From contig CAMDQN010000014.1 in the NCBI GenBank assembly GCA_945905925.1, positions 1 through 64,000 on the forward strand: 64,000 nt of DNA, read 5' to 3'. The position numbers and the translations under genes are program-made. The stretch comes from Singulisphaera sp. GP187 (lineage in GTDB: Bacteria; Planctomycetota; Planctomycetia; Gemmatales; Gemmataceae). The notes under the pieces were generated by a model that saw nothing but the letters and a program-made list of their open reading frames with translations, made no database searches and was not told where the DNA came from. This document shows, in pieces, positions 62,242-64,000 of this stretch. Within the stretch, counting starts at the first letter, position 1. Each line of letters starts with the position of its first letter.

Positions 62242-62799
62242 ATGCGCGCGACGTTCATTCTGGCGGTACTCCTCGCGGGCAGCGCCGTCGCGGCCGACGG
62301 CGAGCGACTCCTGAAGGTGTCGCCCCAGCGCGGGCTGCCGCCCGCCGAAACCGTGACCGTTTATCAATCAACGGATGGCAAGCGCAAGGTCGTCGCGGAA
62401 GCGGCGAAGTTCGACAACGGGGTGCCGCTGCCCAACGACGGCCTGTTCGAGGTATGGGTGAAACCGAAAGGCGGCATCGCGGTGAAGGTGCTGGACAAAC
62501 TCACCGTGAAGGCAGGTCAAACGCACGACCTGAAGATCGGCGACGTACTCGGAGCGGTCGAGGTGTTCGGCGACAACTTCCCGCGTGCCGACAAGATCGT
62601 GCTGACGGACACCCGCGACCCGGGACCAGGCGAGAAAGGCCACGTCGCAATCCAGGTGGCGAAGGAGTACCGCGTGGACATGTGCGTGCCGCCGGGCATG
62701 TACGCGGTGTGGGTGGTGCCGGCCAACGGTGCGAAGGCGCAACGGGTGGAGGACAACGTCCGCGTGCAAGCCGGGCGCAGCGTTCGCGTCGGGGACTGA
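62242..62799 (+). CDS. Small secreted protein of unknown function
   Basis: 185 residues with signal peptide MRATFILAVLLAGSAVAAD. Repeating strands with regular Gly/Asp turns (LPNDGLFEVWVKPKGGIAVKVLDKLTVKAGQTHDLKIGDV, then MCVPPGMYAVWVVPANGAKAQRVEDNVRVQAGRSVRVGD) suggest two Ig-like or carboxypeptidase-regulatory-like beta-sandwich units. No enzymatic motifs. GGGTGG lies just before the ATG. It separates the arginase-family gene from the isomerase and has no obvious partner. Confidence 0.75.
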   Translation: MRATFILAVLLAGSAVAADGERLLKVSPQRGLPPAETVTVYQSTDGKRKVVAEAAKFDNGVPLPNDGLFEVWVKPKGGIAVKVLDKLTVKAGQTHDLKIGDVLGAVEVFGDNFPRADKIVLTDTRDPGPGEKGHVAIQVAKEYRVDMCVPPGMYAVWVVPANGAKAQRVEDNVRVQAGRSVRVGD

Positions 62800-62886
62800 C
62801 GTCTCCTGACTCCTGCCTTGCATTTCCTTCCCCGCTCGGCTATTCCTCCCAATCCGTATTCACCAGGGCACAAGGACGTGCCGCCG

Positions 62887-63933
62887 ATGACGAACAACCC
62901 TGAATCGCCGTTCGACCGACTGAGCTACGCCCGGCGCGTGCTGCGCGCGGAGGCCGCGTCGCTCGATGTCGTCGCCGGGCGCCTCGACGACGGCTTCACA
63001 CAAGTCGCGGACGCACTCTTTACGTGCCGTGGGCGAGTCGCCGTGATCGGCGTGGGCAAAAGCGCTGACATCGGGCAGAAGACCGTCGGCACGCTCAACT
63101 CCACCGGCACGCGAGCCTACACACTCGACGCCACACGCGCCGTCCACGGCGATCTTGGAAGCATTCACCCCGATGATGTCGCGTTGCTCCTCTCGCATAG
63201 CGGCGAGTCCGAAGAACTGCTCAGGCTCCTCGGCCCGCTCAAGAAACTCGCGTCGTCACTGCTCGCGATTACGAGCAATGCGGACAGCACGCTCGCCCGC
63301 GCTGCGGACGCCGCCATCGTGTACGGCCCGGTAACAGAAGCGTGCCCGCTCAGCCTCGCGCCCAGCACCAGTACAACGGTCATGCTCGCGCTCGGTGACG
63401 CGCTCGCGTTCACGCTACTCGAACAACGGCAGTTCACTGCGGACGAGTTCGCGAGGTTCCACCCAGCCGGCTCGCTTGGCCGGAAACTCGCGGTCGTTTC
63501 CGAATGGATGCGTCAGGGCGGGGAACTCCGCGTCGCGCCAGAAACGGACACCGTGCGCGAGGTTTTCGCGAAGGTTCGGCACAGCGGGCGGCGTACTGGC
63601 GCGATCATGCTCGTGGACGCCGACGGACGGCTCGCGGGCTTGTTCACCGACAGTGACCTCGCTCGCCTCTTCGAGCAGCGTGAGGAAGGACTTCTCGATT
63701 CGCCCATCCGCGACGTGATGACGCGCTCACCCGTGGTGATCGCGCCCGAGTCACGCGTGTTGGTCGCGCGGGAAGTACTGAAGGTGCGGAAGTTCAGCGA
63801 ACTCCCCGTCGTGGACGCGAACGGTTGCCCAGTCGGAATGCTCGACATTACCGATCTGATCGGACTCGATCCGCTCGCCGGGGTCACCGAATCGCGCCCC
63901 CCACTCCGTCTGATCGACCGCAAGAGCGCGTAA
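62887..63933 (+). CDS. kdsD: KpsF/GutQ-type arabinose-5-phosphate isomerase
   Basis: Interconverts ribulose 5-phosphate and arabinose 5-phosphate, the entry to KDO. 348 residues: an SIS domain (about 20-185) with VAVIGVGKSADIGQKTVGTLNSTGT, DATRAVHGDLGSIHPDDVALLLSHSGESEELL and ACPLSLAPSTSTTVMLALGDAL. HPAGSLGRKL is the family-defining segment. Two CBS domains follow (about 205-330: DTVREVFAKVR, VMTRSPVVIAPES). The next gene begins four bases after the stop and looks like kdsC, supporting a KDO role. The ATG at 62887 is preferred, though an in-frame GTG at 62878 is possible. Confidence 0.93.
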   Translation: MTNNPESPFDRLSYARRVLRAEAASLDVVAGRLDDGFTQVADALFTCRGRVAVIGVGKSADIGQKTVGTLNSTGTRAYTLDATRAVHGDLGSIHPDDVALLLSHSGESEELLRLLGPLKKLASSLLAITSNADSTLARAADAAIVYGPVTEACPLSLAPSTSTTVMLALGDALAFTLLEQRQFTADEFARFHPAGSLGRKLAVVSEWMRQGGELRVAPETDTVREVFAKVRHSGRRTGAIMLVDADGRLAGLFTDSDLARLFEQREEGLLDSPIRDVMTRSPVVIAPESRVLVAREVLKVRKFSELPVVDANGCPVGMLDITDLIGLDPLAGVTESRPPLRLIDRKSA

Positions 63934-63937
63934 AGTG

Positions 63938-64000
63938 ATGCAGACGCCCAAACTCTCCGAACGCGCACGCGCAATCGAACTTCTCCTACTCGACGTGGAT
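63938..64000 (+). CDS. kdsC: Start of a KdsC-like HAD phosphatase (cut by window end)
   Basis: Only the first 21 codons are present: MQTPKLSERARAIELLLLDVD. The last residues match the first HAD motif (LLLLDVDGV) of KDO-8-phosphate phosphatases. It follows kdsD by four bases, the usual partner order. An in-frame GTG lies at 63935. Product call rests on context and this short N-terminus. Confidence 0.7.
   Translation, partial: MQTPKLSERARAIELLLLDVD

Noticed and set aside
1-64000. CRISPR array, phage or insertion sequence
   Set aside because: No regularly spaced direct repeats with unique spacers, no transposase or integrase motifs, and no phage structural genes were seen. The repeats present are palindromes.
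1-64000. tRNA or rRNA genes
   Set aside because: No cloverleaf with a TTCGAAxC T-arm and a CCA-end context was noticed in the intergenic gaps. A covariance-model scan would settle this.

Overview
The window is high-GC bacterial DNA and almost certainly comes from a planctomycete, most likely the family Gemmataceae. The gene content points there. It has a DUF1501 gene paired with a cytochrome-c/DUF1549/DUF1553 (PSD1) gene, a very large PVC-type CxxCH haem protein, and a DUF1559 pseudopilin with its H-X9-DG tail beside a small lipoprotein. It also has a formylglycine sulfatase, a secreted protein with an N-terminal LEDR-type motif, and many alanine/arginine-rich shadow frames. No rRNA, tRNA, CRISPR array, phage or transposase gene was seen.

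Layout. 0.2-4.9 kb: a large surface protein and a serine beta-lactamase-fold hydrolase, both minus strand. 5.2-11.7 kb: a tightly packed plus-strand operon of seven genes for a CDP-activated, probably C-methylated deoxysugar (cytidylyltransferase, 4,6-dehydratase, C-methyltransferase, 3,5-epimerase, reductase, second methyltransferase, CmcI-like protein). A family 2 glycosyltransferase and a sulfatase follow on the other strand. 15.4-17.0 kb: DUF1559 pseudopilin plus lipoprotein. 17.0-20.9 kb: PSD1/DUF1501 pair. 21.1-24.7 kb: NtrC-type regulator and S9 peptidase. 24.7-32.8 kb: NhaA antiporter, PQQ-like propeller, GH63-type glucosidase, SMP-30/LRR protein. 32.9-35.4 kb: pyrimidine salvage (deoA, cdd, upp). 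35.5-39.9 kb: a small secreted protein and the large haem-binding protein. 40.2-46.6 kb: Ser/Thr kinase, DUF2784 protein, glycosyltransferase, zinc ribbon, DUF1015, FHA, GreA. 46.9-51.7 kb: an ImmA-like protein without HExxH, a small ORF, M42 peptidase, purH, tilS. 51.8-58.4 kb: DUF2752, a lipoprotein, O-methyltransferase, dapA, a small secreted protein, archaeal-type phosphoglycerate mutase, pgi. 58.6-64.0 kb: an unrecognised protein with a possible glycosylase-like core and an HTH tail, an Hsp70-like ATPase, an arginase-family protein, a secreted protein, a KpsF/GutQ isomerase and the first 21 codons of a KdsC-like phosphatase.

The most striking signal is a set of short palindromic repeats scattered between genes that also sit, in frame, inside proteins. 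A 134-bp element with perfect 44-bp inverted arms lies inside the second sugar methyltransferase. A 25-bp element lies in the REC/AAA+ linker of the NtrC regulator and twice in the Hsp70-like protein. A third type forms part of the NhaA C-terminal tail. All these sites look like linkers, loops or tails. This resembles the Rickettsia palindromic elements in outcome, although the sequences are different. Several other long, perfect and mutually unrelated inverted repeats occupy gene junctions.

Because all assignments were made by eye, gene boundaries and family calls are firm where diagnostic motifs are visible and tentative elsewhere, as each entry states.
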